In this document: piece by piece, positions 42,528 to 50,802 of the stretch | Layout of the letters: each line of letters opens with the position of its first letter | How positions within the stretch are numbered: the first letter of the stretch is position 1 | Assembly (NCBI GenBank): GCA_038133845.1 | Contig: JAYPUA010000007.1 | Span: 1-64,000 of the forward strand | Length of the DNA stretch: 64,000 bases | Origin: JAYPUA01 sp038133845 | GTDB taxonomy: Bacteria; SAR324; NAC60-12 | Direction: 5' to 3' | Program-made: the position numbers and the translations under genes | The notes under the pieces: model-generated | Told to the model about the DNA's origin: nothing | The model's database searches: none | Seen by the model: the letters and a program-made list of their open reading frames with translations, nothing else

Positions 42528-43735
42528 GTGAGTATTCGCTGTTCGAGGTCTTTGGCGTGGAGATGGAGTTCATGGTGGTGGACCGGAACTCACTGAACGT
42601 CCGCCCGGTGGTGGATCGCCTGATTGAAGCCAAGCTCGGGGCTCCGGAATCGGATGTGGAGAACGGGGTGATCGACTGGTCGAACGAGCTGGTCAATCAC
42701 GTGGTTGAACTGAAGTACCACGAACCCTACGCCTCCCTCGCCTTGGGAGCTGATTTTCATCAAAACGTTCAGGAGATCAATCAGCGTCTGGAGAGCCTGG
42801 ACGCGATGCTCCTGCCTACCGGAGCCCATCCGTGGATGGATCCAAACACAGAGACCCAGTTGTGGCCCCACGAACACAGCCAGATCTATCGCCTTTACAA
42901 CCGCATCTTCGACTGCCGCGGGCACGGCTGGTCCAACCTCCAGTCGACTCACCTGAACCTGCCGTTCTCCGGAGACGAGGAGTTTGGCAAGCTGCACGCG
43001 GCGATTCGGGTCATCCTGCCGCTCCTGCCGGCGCTTTCCGCATCCACGCCCTTTCTAGATGGACGCGCCACCGGAGTTCTGGACAGTCGATTGGATGTAT
43101 ACCGAACCAACCAAAAGCGCTTTCCGGTAATCACCGGGCTGGTGGTTCCAGAGCCGGTCTTTACCAAGGCTGACTATCATCGTCAGATCTTTGACCCGAT
43201 CCGGGAGGTGATTGCCCCATACGATGAGGAGCGCATCCTTGATCAGCACTTCCTCAACTCCCGAGGAGCGATTGCCCGTTTTGACCGGGGAGCGATCGAG
43301 ATCCGGGTGCTGGACCTGCAGGAGTGCCCACAGGTAGACCTCGCGATCCTGGAAGCAACGGTCCGGGTTCTACGGAAGCTGGTGGCTCAGGACGACCTGA
43401 TGGAGCGTATCCGGGCCTTCCCTACGGCACGGCTGGCGGACCTGCTCCTACGCGTGATCGAGTCCGGGCGTCAGGCGAGTGTGGAGTGGCCAGAGCTGAA
43501 CGAGGTGCTTGGCGTCGAAGCCTCCGCGACCACTGTCGGGGCGCTTTGGGAGGGAGCCCTGCGCGACGAGCCCTTTTCTCCGGAGGTGAGCTCCTGCCTG
43601 AGTCGGCTACAGGAACACGGATCGCTCTCAGAGCGAATTCTGCGCAGGCTTCCTCCAGATCCGCCGCGTGAGGCCCTGGTTGAGGTCTACCGCGAACTCG
43701 CAGCCTGCTTGCAACGAAACGAGATGCTGTCATGA
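42524..43735 (+). CDS. GCS2-family carboxylate-amine ligase
   Basis: A 403-residue protein of the glutamate-cysteine ligase type 2 family (YbdK-like). 'FEVFGVEMEFMVVD' at the N-terminus, then 'LKYHEPYASLALGADFHQ', 'LPTGAHPWMD', 'NLQSTHLNLPF' and 'AIEIRVLDLQECPQVD' are family landmarks. It would join an amine to a carboxylate (gamma-glutamyl type) using ATP. The active-site Glu of the 'VEMEF' motif is kept. It is coupled to its neighbours by ATGA overlaps on both sides. Confidence 0.85.
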   Translation: MSEYSLFEVFGVEMEFMVVDRNSLNVRPVVDRLIEAKLGAPESDVENGVIDWSNELVNHVVELKYHEPYASLALGADFHQNVQEINQRLESLDAMLLPTGAHPWMDPNTETQLWPHEHSQIYRLYNRIFDCRGHGWSNLQSTHLNLPFSGDEEFGKLHAAIRVILPLLPALSASTPFLDGRATGVLDSRLDVYRTNQKRFPVITGLVVPEPVFTKADYHRQIFDPIREVIAPYDEERILDQHFLNSRGAIARFDRGAIEIRVLDLQECPQVDLAILEATVRVLRKLVAQDDLMERIRAFPTARLADLLLRVIESGRQASVEWPELNEVLGVEASATTVGALWEGALRDEPFSPEVSSCLSRLQEHGSLSERILRRLPPDPPREALVEVYRELAACLQRNEMLS

Positions 43736-46700
43736 ACCCAATCCTCCTGGCAACGGAGAACTACCCCTTTCTCGCGGAATTTCGCCTGCTGGAAGATGCA
43801 GAAGACCGGGAGCAGCACCTTGATCGAATGCGCGTCTTGCTCCGGGAAAATCAGTCTCAGGAGGACGTGAGGGATGTGATTGAACACCTGGCTTTGAGAG
43901 AGCAGGTGTTTGCCCGGGTGGTTGCCGAGTACCACCGGGAGGAGCGTGAGGCTGCGATTCAGGCCAATCTCTCGGTGAAGAACTCCTTCCACATCCTGGC
44001 CCGCAACACGCACCTGCTCGATGCCATCCTGGCCATGGCGTTTGAGTACAGCCTGGAAGACCTTCCGGCCATCCGGGAAAACCTGGTGGAGCAGCTCCGC
44101 AAGGAGATCGACTACAAGCACCGGATGCTTCCGGAGAAGCGTGAGAAGTGCGAGATCCTGAAGCAGGAACTAGGGCAGTACAGCAAGCCCAGCACCACAG
44201 AGATGCGGCAACTGCAGAAGTACTACCAGCGCATCTACGACGATCAGATGAAGGAGGTGAGCGTCCTGGAGGCTCGCCTTGAGGAGCTGCGGGAATCCTT
44301 GCCGCAGCTGGAAAAATGTGAGCTGAGCCGAGACTTTCTGTTGGGGCATATGGTGGTCTTTGCACGAGGAGGGTACGGACGCGCCGAGCTGAGCTTCGCT
44401 TCGGATCGTGACCTCGGGTACTGTGTAGACACACAGTCGCTCAACGCGGGTGAAACGGAAACCTGTCGCCAGCTGATCATGCGTATGGAGTACCTGCTCC
44501 GGGAAGCTGGAGTTCAGACTGCACATCAGTACTTTGAGATTGATGAAGACCTCTCCCGCTTCAGCGAACCCAACTCCGTCCACACCATCCCCTCGATTCT
44601 GGAGAGCCGGGTGCTTCTGGGAAGTCAGTCGCTATCGGAGGCCCTCAAGCGCCGCTTCTTCCACATCCTGCCTTACGAACCCTATGTCCTGAACAAGCTG
44701 GAGGAGTATCAGAACAGCCACCAGCCCACGCTCAACGAGATGGACATCAAGGAGGACTTTGGCGGGTTGCGCACGCTGCAGGTCCCCCTGTGGATTGCGG
44801 CGGCGACCTATGGCGTCTTTCCTAGTCAGACCGCCGACCTGCTGGCCTTGATGATCCAGAAGCGCATCCTGTCTCCCCGGCAAGGCTACAAGCTCTGCCA
44901 AGCGCTGGAGTTTCTCTACGACCTGCGCAACTTCAGCGGCGCGGCACACCACTACTACGACGAGGAAGCCAAGGCCAGCGGGTGCGTGGACCGCAACCTG
45001 GAATCGAATGTGATCAACGACAGCCTGGAGCGCCTGTACCTGCTCAAGCGTCGGCGCTTCCGGAACGTGGACGAGTTCGATCGCTACCGCCTGCAAATGG
45101 TGGACAGCATCCGTGCGCTCTCCAGGATGATGCTCCGCAAGTTGATGGACCGAACCGTGGTCCGGACGTTCTCCGAGTTTCAGCTAGTGGTGCACCTGCG
45201 CAAGCGTCGCATTGTGGAGATTCACGCGCTCGAGGGGCTGCCTCAGGTTCCCTTGGCGCTGATTTTCAGCAACCCGATCGTGCTGTTGGAGCTGTTCATC
45301 TACATCGGCCAGTCCGGATACGACCTCTCGGTGGAACTCAAGGACGAGCTGGCCGAGTTGATCCCGACCCTCACTCAGGAGCGCATTCAGGTCTGCCGAG
45401 GGGTGCTCTATCAGAAGTTCACGGAGCTGATGCTGACTCCGAACACGGCCAGCGCCCTGCGCGTCATGTTCGAGATCAGTGACCCAATCAGCGAATCCAA
45501 TCTGCCGGACACGCTGATCGGACGCTACATCCCGGAGTGCAATCAGATGCGCTTTCTGTTGCGCAACCTGTCCTACCACCAGCACCCGGTCTGCATTCAC
45601 TCCCTGAACGCGGTGGAGCGCTGCCAGGAAGAGCTGAAGCTTTTGCGTCAGAACTATCCGGAGCTGCACCACTACCTGAAGCCACAGCATGTCCTGGCGC
45701 TCAAGTGGGGCATGCTGTTCCATGACGTGGGCAAGATCGACCCCACCTCCCGACATCAGATCTCCGGAACCCTGATTGCCGTTCAGGCACTGGAGCGTCT
45801 GGGATACCAGGACCCGGAACTCTTCCGGCTGGTCTCGTTGCTGATCGCGCACCACATGACCGTGGTTCAGCTGAGCAAGACCTCGGCCTACTTCGACCAG
45901 GCTCTGCAGAACTTCTTCGAAGTCGCCGACCGCAGCCTGGTGAACGTGATTCTGCTTTTCCTGGTCAACATCTCGGACTACAGCGCAGTGAGCGAGTCGA
46001 ACGCCAGAGACACGCGGCACCTGCGCAACTTCTTTGAAGAGACGTACCGGGTGTTCTCGGAGATGCGCTCCAGCGGAGAGGACTCCTTGGACTTCATCCA
46101 CAGCTACCTGGACAACAAGAAGAGCGACCTGGAGTTCGACACCCGCATCGACCTCTTGATCAAACGCAGTCTGCACAACGACTTGGACGAGGAATTGTTC
46201 GGACCCTTGGCGGAAACCAGCTCGAAGGAACGGGACCGATTGCGTCACTCCGAAGAGGAACTCCGGAGGCTGTGGCGGGTGCTCAAGGTGGGCTCTCTCG
46301 ACTCCAAGGGCATTGATCAGCACACCGACCAGATGATCCGGATGATCCGGCAGACCCTGAACAACAGCTCGATCATGGCCCTCACGGAGTCCTTCAACTT
46401 CATGATCAACTGGTTCTTCACGGCCTTCCCCAACCGGTTCCTGCTTAGTGCACCTCCGGATGTTCTGGCACAGAACCTCTCCATCTTTCAGCACATTGAT
46501 CGCCCAGTGCTGGCCAACGTGCTGACGAATGCTCGGGGATGGGTGACGGGGCTGCTGATTTATGTCCGTGGGCAGGAGGGCATCCACAGCCGGGTGGCCT
46601 ATGTGTTGAACAAGCTCAACCTGAACGTGGACTCCGCAAAGATGAACCGCATCTGCTTCCACGAAGGCAACGAGGGCTACTGCTACTTCTTTGAGGTCTC

Positions 46701-47136
46701 CCGCCAAGGCAACGGGGAGATGATCTTTCCCCGAGACATTGAATCCGCGATTTTACGCGACTCCCCCCCTCCTCTGCGGATTCAGCCCAGCGAGTTCCGC
46801 TACAACACCCGTGTGCTGGTGGAGTATCTGGATGATGATGAAAAAGGATATCTTGTTTCAGAGCAAGAGCCAAAGACGGAGGGGGCTCCCGGACACTTCT
46901 CTCGGCGGCCCGCTCACTACCTGCGGGTCAAGATCACGGTGGAGGACGCTCCGATGGTGTACTTCAAGATGGCCCACGCCTTTGAGGCGGTCAACGTGCC
47001 GATCCAGCAGTCGCTGATTACCACCACCGGACATCAGGTGATGGACATGTTCTACATCAACCCGGAAGATCTGGAGCGCCTGCAGCAGTCGGATTTTGAG
47101 GAGATCCTGCGCAACACCCTCTCAGTCAGCGGTTGA
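43732..47136 (+). CDS. GlnD-like nucleotidyltransferase/HD/ACT protein with N-terminal extension
   Basis: An 1134-residue cytoplasmic protein. After a 200-residue alpha-helical extension, a GlnD-type nucleotidyltransferase site appears: GGYGR at 213-217 and SDRD at 224-227. An HD phosphohydrolase follows (HSLNAV at about 623, HDVGK at about 664, then LIAHH and NISD), and two ACT domains occupy about 926-1005 and 1062-1134. The layout is that of PII uridylyl/uridylyl-removing enzyme, but GlnD is usually about 850-950 residues. As last gene of the peptide-ligase operon it may instead modify a product or partner of those ligases. Confidence 0.7.
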   Translation: MNPILLATENYPFLAEFRLLEDAEDREQHLDRMRVLLRENQSQEDVRDVIEHLALREQVFARVVAEYHREEREAAIQANLSVKNSFHILARNTHLLDAILAMAFEYSLEDLPAIRENLVEQLRKEIDYKHRMLPEKREKCEILKQELGQYSKPSTTEMRQLQKYYQRIYDDQMKEVSVLEARLEELRESLPQLEKCELSRDFLLGHMVVFARGGYGRAELSFASDRDLGYCVDTQSLNAGETETCRQLIMRMEYLLREAGVQTAHQYFEIDEDLSRFSEPNSVHTIPSILESRVLLGSQSLSEALKRRFFHILPYEPYVLNKLEEYQNSHQPTLNEMDIKEDFGGLRTLQVPLWIAAATYGVFPSQTADLLALMIQKRILSPRQGYKLCQALEFLYDLRNFSGAAHHYYDEEAKASGCVDRNLESNVINDSLERLYLLKRRRFRNVDEFDRYRLQMVDSIRALSRMMLRKLMDRTVVRTFSEFQLVVHLRKRRIVEIHALEGLPQVPLALIFSNPIVLLELFIYIGQSGYDLSVELKDELAELIPTLTQERIQVCRGVLYQKFTELMLTPNTASALRVMFEISDPISESNLPDTLIGRYIPECNQMRFLLRNLSYHQHPVCIHSLNAVERCQEELKLLRQNYPELHHYLKPQHVLALKWGMLFHDVGKIDPTSRHQISGTLIAVQALERLGYQDPELFRLVSLLIAHHMTVVQLSKTSAYFDQALQNFFEVADRSLVNVILLFLVNISDYSAVSESNARDTRHLRNFFEETYRVFSEMRSSGEDSLDFIHSYLDNKKSDLEFDTRIDLLIKRSLHNDLDEELFGPLAETSSKERDRLRHSEEELRRLWRVLKVGSLDSKGIDQHTDQMIRMIRQTLNNSSIMALTESFNFMINWFFTAFPNRFLLSAPPDVLAQNLSIFQHIDRPVLANVLTNARGWVTGLLIYVRGQEGIHSRVAYVLNKLNLNVDSAKMNRICFHEGNEGYCYFFEVSRQGNGEMIFPRDIESAILRDSPPPLRIQPSEFRYNTRVLVEYLDDDEKGYLVSEQEPKTEGAPGHFSRRPAHYLRVKITVEDAPMVYFKMAHAFEAVNVPIQQSLITTTGHQVMDMFYINPEDLERLQQSDFEEILRNTLSVSG

Positions 47137-47188
47137 GTTGAAGGTGCATCCAAAAATTGACTCGTCATTTCGTCCGGTTTCTGACTGA

Positions 47189-47281
47189 ATGAAAAGTTGT
47201 TTTTTCAACTTTCAAGGCCAGCCAGCACCAGAGGAGGGAGGCGGCCTCGAAGGGGCCTCTCAAGAGTCACAAAAGTCATGA
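47189..47281 (+). CDS. Candidate leader peptide upstream of aroG (30 aa, Phe-containing)
   Basis: ATG 47189 to TGA 47281 encodes MKSCFFNFQGQPAPEE followed by a Gly/Ser/Gln tail. Three Phe codons fall at positions 5, 6 and 8. The Phe region overlaps a 7-bp hairpin (AAAGTTG/CAACTTT, 47192-47211), and GGCC/GAGG repeats further on can form competing hairpins. Its stop overlaps the aroG ATG as ATGA, so it can control aroG by coupling. There is no U-run terminator and no obvious ribosome binding site, so attenuation is unproven. If chance, the neat overlap with aroG is a coincidence. Confidence 0.4.
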   Translation: MKSCFFNFQGQPAPEEGGGLEGASQESQKS

Positions 47282-48345
47282 TTGAAGACCTGACCAAGCC
47301 TCATCCGCTGATTGATGATGTCCGGATCAAGAACCTCAGACCACTGATTCCCCCGGCAATTTTGCTGGAGGAGATGCCGGCTACGGATGAGATTGCCAAC
47401 ACGGTCAGCAGGCATCGCCAAGAGATTCAGGGAATTCTCCGTGGGCAGGATCCTCGCCTGCTGGCAGTGGTCGGGCCGTGCTCGGTTCATGACGTTGAGG
47501 CGGCCAAGGAGTATGCCAATCGCCTGAAGGGGGTCGCCGATGAGCTGCAAGACCGCCTGAAGGTCGTGATGCGGGTCTACTTTGAGAAGCCAAGAACCAC
47601 GGTTGGCTGGAAGGGACTGATCAACGACCCAAACCTGGATGGGAGCTTCAAGATCAACCAGGGCTTGCACGTGGCGCGTGGACTGCTCATTGAGATTGCC
47701 AAGTCAGGGTTGCCTGCAGGCTGCGAGTTTCTGGACACCATTACCCCGCAGTTCATTGCGGATCTGGTCAGCTGGGGGGCGATTGGAGCCCGGACCACGG
47801 AGAGTCAGGTGCACCGCGAACTGGCGAGCGGGCTCTCCTGCTCCGTGGGTTTCAAGAATGGAACCGACGGCCGGGTGAACATCGCCATCGACGCGATCCG
47901 GGCCGCCTCCAACGGACACCACTTCCTCTCTGTGACCAAGCAGGGCTTGGTCGCCATTGTGGAGACCGCCGGAAATCCGGACTGCCACGTGATCCTGCGA
48001 GGAGCAGATTCGGGCCCAAACTACGATCCGGAATCGGTCACTCAGGTCGTGGATGTGCTCCGGAAGGCGGGGTTGCCGGAAAAGCTGATGGTCGACTGCT
48101 CCCACGGCAACAGCCGCAAGGACTACCGAAAGCAGCGGGAGGTTGTCGCCAGCATCGCCGAACAGCGCGCTTTAGGCAACAGCCCGATCTTTGGAGTGAT
48201 GATCGAGAGCCACCTCGTCGAAGGGCAGCAGAAGTGTACCAACCCGGAAGACCTGCTCTATGGCCAATCCATCACGGATGCCTGCGTTGGCTGGGAAGAA
48301 ACCGTCGAACTCCTCCACACGCTGGCCTCTGTGGAAAAAAAGTAA
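47278..48345 (+). CDS. aroG: 3-deoxy-7-phosphoheptulonate synthase (DAHP synthase, AroG type)
   Basis: A 355-residue class I DAHP synthase for the entry into aromatic amino-acid synthesis. 'VVGPCSVHD', 'MRVYFEKPRTTVGWKGLINDP', 'PAGCEFLDTITPQFIADLVSWGAIGARTTESQ', 'ILRGADSGPNYD' and 'MVDCSHGNSRKDYRKQ' are present, with metal-binding Cys, His, Glu and Asp in place. ATG 47278 is chosen because it overlaps a 30-codon leader ORF. A Phe-sensitive isozyme is possible but not shown. Confidence 0.96.
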   Translation: MIEDLTKPHPLIDDVRIKNLRPLIPPAILLEEMPATDEIANTVSRHRQEIQGILRGQDPRLLAVVGPCSVHDVEAAKEYANRLKGVADELQDRLKVVMRVYFEKPRTTVGWKGLINDPNLDGSFKINQGLHVARGLLIEIAKSGLPAGCEFLDTITPQFIADLVSWGAIGARTTESQVHRELASGLSCSVGFKNGTDGRVNIAIDAIRAASNGHHFLSVTKQGLVAIVETAGNPDCHVILRGADSGPNYDPESVTQVVDVLRKAGLPEKLMVDCSHGNSRKDYRKQREVVASIAEQRALGNSPIFGVMIESHLVEGQQKCTNPEDLLYGQSITDACVGWEETVELLHTLASVEKK

Positions 48346-48473
48346 CCCCCCAAAGAGAACTCCCCAAGGTACCCCGCACCAAATGAATTGAACCCGATGC
48401 GCATTCCCCCGGAATGAGACTCTTTGTGGACTCAAACTAGTATACTACCATTATTCAAAGGCACCGTTTGCAG

Positions 48474-49823
48474 ATGAACAGAACGAACTCAGGAGTGCTG
48501 ACCTTGTTGCTGCTGGCTTTGCTGAGTCTCCTCGGAGGCTCGCTGCAGGCTCAGGATCAGGGAGACATGCAGCAGAGGGTGGACGAACTGTCAGAGACGC
48601 CGACTCGGGAAATCCTCAAGGCCGCTCAGGAGCGCGAAGGAGACTTTCAGGCCCGTCTGGAGTCTTCCGGGCCTGAGGAGATTCTGGTGTACACCACCGC
48701 TCCGCCGGTCACCAGACAGTCTACGGGGAGGCTGGTCCTGAACATCAGCTCGTTTGCGTCGCTCTCCCGGGTCCGGGTCAACCAGGAGTTGGTCCTTCTG
48801 GATGCCGGGACGTTCGACACGGCCCTGGAGTTTGCGTACACCCTGGCTCCGGGAGAGAACCTGTTCAACACCCGGGTCGAGTCTGAATCCGGCGTGCTGG
48901 AAAAGACCTTCAAGATCTTTTTGGAGACCGATGAGGTGAAGTATCAGGATCCGGCCAAGGCGCGCAAGTCGAGCTTCTCCTTCATCACGATTGCCGGGGT
49001 CGCCCGGGATGACAACATCAACAGTGCCTCAAGCGATCCCAAGGCGGCGACCAAGAGCAGCCTGACTCTGGTGGCTGTGAAGCAAATTGCCACTGGCTAC
49101 ACCTCTGCTGTGGTCCTGACCGGGATTGTCAATGCCGATGACCAGTGGAATTCGGAGTATAGCTCTCGGGAGATCCTGTTCCGGCAGTTCAGCGCAGACT
49201 GGAACGACTCCGCGCTTGCCTGGGGAGACCTGACGGTGGGGCTGGGCTACAACGAGGTGGGACTGAGTGACCTCTCCCGGGCTTCCGGCCTCAGAGACTC
49301 CTGGAATGGGAGCTACAAGCAGGGAGGCAGCGAGACCTTCGCCGGGTTGCAGTTGAAGGTTCCTTTTGAAGGGGAGTTGCAGTGGACCTCTTCCCTGCGC
49401 CTGGGAATCAAAACCAACCCGGGAGTTGCCGAGAAGGATCGGACCAACAAGCTGGGGCAGAAGCTGGACTTTCAGTACCTGGGGCAGAAATGGAACTGGG
49501 CCGGAGAGTACTCGACCACAGACACTCCGCTGGACAGCACTGACTCCCGGACATTCAGCACGACCCTGAAGGCAAGCCTGCCGATCAAGCCGCTGAAGTT
49601 CGGATTCCAGCTGGGATATTCGGATACTCAGAACAAGGCAGAGGATGCGACGGGGATACGCAAGAAAAGCTCGAAAGCCTCCGGAACATTTTCTGTGAGC
49701 TATCCCTTGAAGCCCACCGTGATTTTGGACTTTTCGCACAAGTACGAGGTCCAGCAGACCAACGTTTCCGGGTCTGACTACCGCAAGAACCTGGATACCC
49801 TGAACCTGACTCTGGTGTTTTGA
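48474..49823 (+). CDS. Outer-membrane barrel-like protein, FecR-associated
   Basis: A 449-residue exported protein with a signal peptide ending near 'GSLQAQDQ'. Residues 30-160 form a plug-like or beta-sandwich region ('VNQELVLLDAGTFDTALEFAYTLAPGENLFNTRVE'), followed by a barrel-like part of repeating strands that ends 'DTLNLTLVF'. A -10-like TATACT is at 48441-48446. It is the first gene of a three-gene surface cassette, with FecR-domain and lipoprotein genes after it (3 and 5 bases apart). No function can be assigned from sequence. Confidence 0.7.
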   Translation: MNRTNSGVLTLLLLALLSLLGGSLQAQDQGDMQQRVDELSETPTREILKAAQEREGDFQARLESSGPEEILVYTTAPPVTRQSTGRLVLNISSFASLSRVRVNQELVLLDAGTFDTALEFAYTLAPGENLFNTRVESESGVLEKTFKIFLETDEVKYQDPAKARKSSFSFITIAGVARDDNINSASSDPKAATKSSLTLVAVKQIATGYTSAVVLTGIVNADDQWNSEYSSREILFRQFSADWNDSALAWGDLTVGLGYNEVGLSDLSRASGLRDSWNGSYKQGGSETFAGLQLKVPFEGELQWTSSLRLGIKTNPGVAEKDRTNKLGQKLDFQYLGQKWNWAGEYSTTDTPLDSTDSRTFSTTLKASLPIKPLKFGFQLGYSDTQNKAEDATGIRKKSSKASGTFSVSYPLKPTVILDFSHKYEVQQTNVSGSDYRKNLDTLNLTLVF

Positions 49824-49825
49824 AC

Positions 49826-50797
49826 ATGCGATACCTGCTCTCTGTCCTGCTCCTGCTGACGATCGGCTCTTCCGTGTTTGCCCAGGAGTCTTTTGTCCGG
49901 TTGCTCTCCGGGCGCCTCAAGCTTCAGTTGGGTCCCCAAGCCCGCTTCCTGACGCATCAGGATGCGCAAAATCCGCTTGAGGTCAAGCTGCTGGTGGGAG
50001 AGCGGATCCAAACGGGCAAGGACACCCAGGCCGAAGTCTCCTTGAGAGGCGGCGAAGAGGTGATTCAGCTTCGCTCCGGATCCCTGTTCACCGTCAACGA
50101 CCTGAGCGAGAAACAGACGAAGCTCTCGATGCCGATTGGGAAGGCCAAGTTCAAGGTGGACCCTAAGCGAAAGCTCAAGCGAGGGTTTCAGGTCCGGACG
50201 ACCACGGCCATCATTGGAGTTCGAGGGACGGAGTTTGTCATGGGCGCCGGGGAGGGGCAGACCAGCATGCTGACCCTCTCGGGTGCCGTCGAGATGGCCT
50301 CTGTGGAGGCTCCGGCGGTCAAGGTCCGGGTCAACATCGGGCAGGCCAGTAAGCTGGTGGTCGGCAAGGCTCCAACTCCTCCGGTTTCCGTTCCTCCGGA
50401 GCTGCGGACTTCCATCGCAGAGGGCGACTCCACCGAGTCCTTCGAGGTCGTCTCCTTCCCTCCGGCTCAAGATATTGAGGAGGCCGCTGCAGAACAAGAG
50501 CAGGCCCAGGACGCCGAAGAAGAACCGAAACAAGACGCCGAAGAAGAGGACAACCCGGAGGAAGAACCCACTGATGAGGCTCCAGCGGAAGACGACGCGC
50601 TTCCCGCAGAAGAGGAGCCTGCCATGGAGACCCCAGAGCTGGAGGCCCCGGAGGAAATCGAGATCGACCTTGGAGAGCTGGACGTCCTGAATGACCTGCT
50701 TGAAGAGGTAAACGATACGGTGAATGATGCGGTCGAAGAGGCTGCTGAAGAAGCTGCCGAGACGGAGCGCACCATAAAAATCAACATCAACGAGTAA
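49826..50797 (+). CDS. Exported FecR-domain protein with acidic C-terminal tail
   Basis: A 323-residue exported protein: signal peptide (LLSVLLLLTIGSSVFAQ), then a FecR domain (residues about 50-165, with 'TTTAIIGVRGTEFVMGAGEG' and 'LSGAVEMASVE'). The tail from about 200 is very acidic (repeats of E, A, P, Q) and ends in a helix of EVNDTVNDAVEEAAEEAAET. FecR domains often bind ligands or partner barrels in the periplasm. Here it is free, not fused to sigma-regulation or a kinase. Start ATG 49826 lies just after the preceding stop. Confidence 0.72.
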   Translation: MRYLLSVLLLLTIGSSVFAQESFVRLLSGRLKLQLGPQARFLTHQDAQNPLEVKLLVGERIQTGKDTQAEVSLRGGEEVIQLRSGSLFTVNDLSEKQTKLSMPIGKAKFKVDPKRKLKRGFQVRTTTAIIGVRGTEFVMGAGEGQTSMLTLSGAVEMASVEAPAVKVRVNIGQASKLVVGKAPTPPVSVPPELRTSIAEGDSTESFEVVSFPPAQDIEEAAAEQEQAQDAEEEPKQDAEEEDNPEEEPTDEAPAEDDALPAEEEPAMETPELEAPEEIEIDLGELDVLNDLLEEVNDTVNDAVEEAAEEAAETERTIKININE

Positions 50798-50802
50798 CCA
50801 CG

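Noticed and set aside
45184..46707. 507-codon minus-strand open frame
   Set aside because: Antisense shadow of the GlnD-like gene.
47157..47185. TTGACT with a downstream -10 as aroG promoter
   Set aside because: The -10 region matches only about 3 of 6 bases and would place the start of transcription at the leader ATG.
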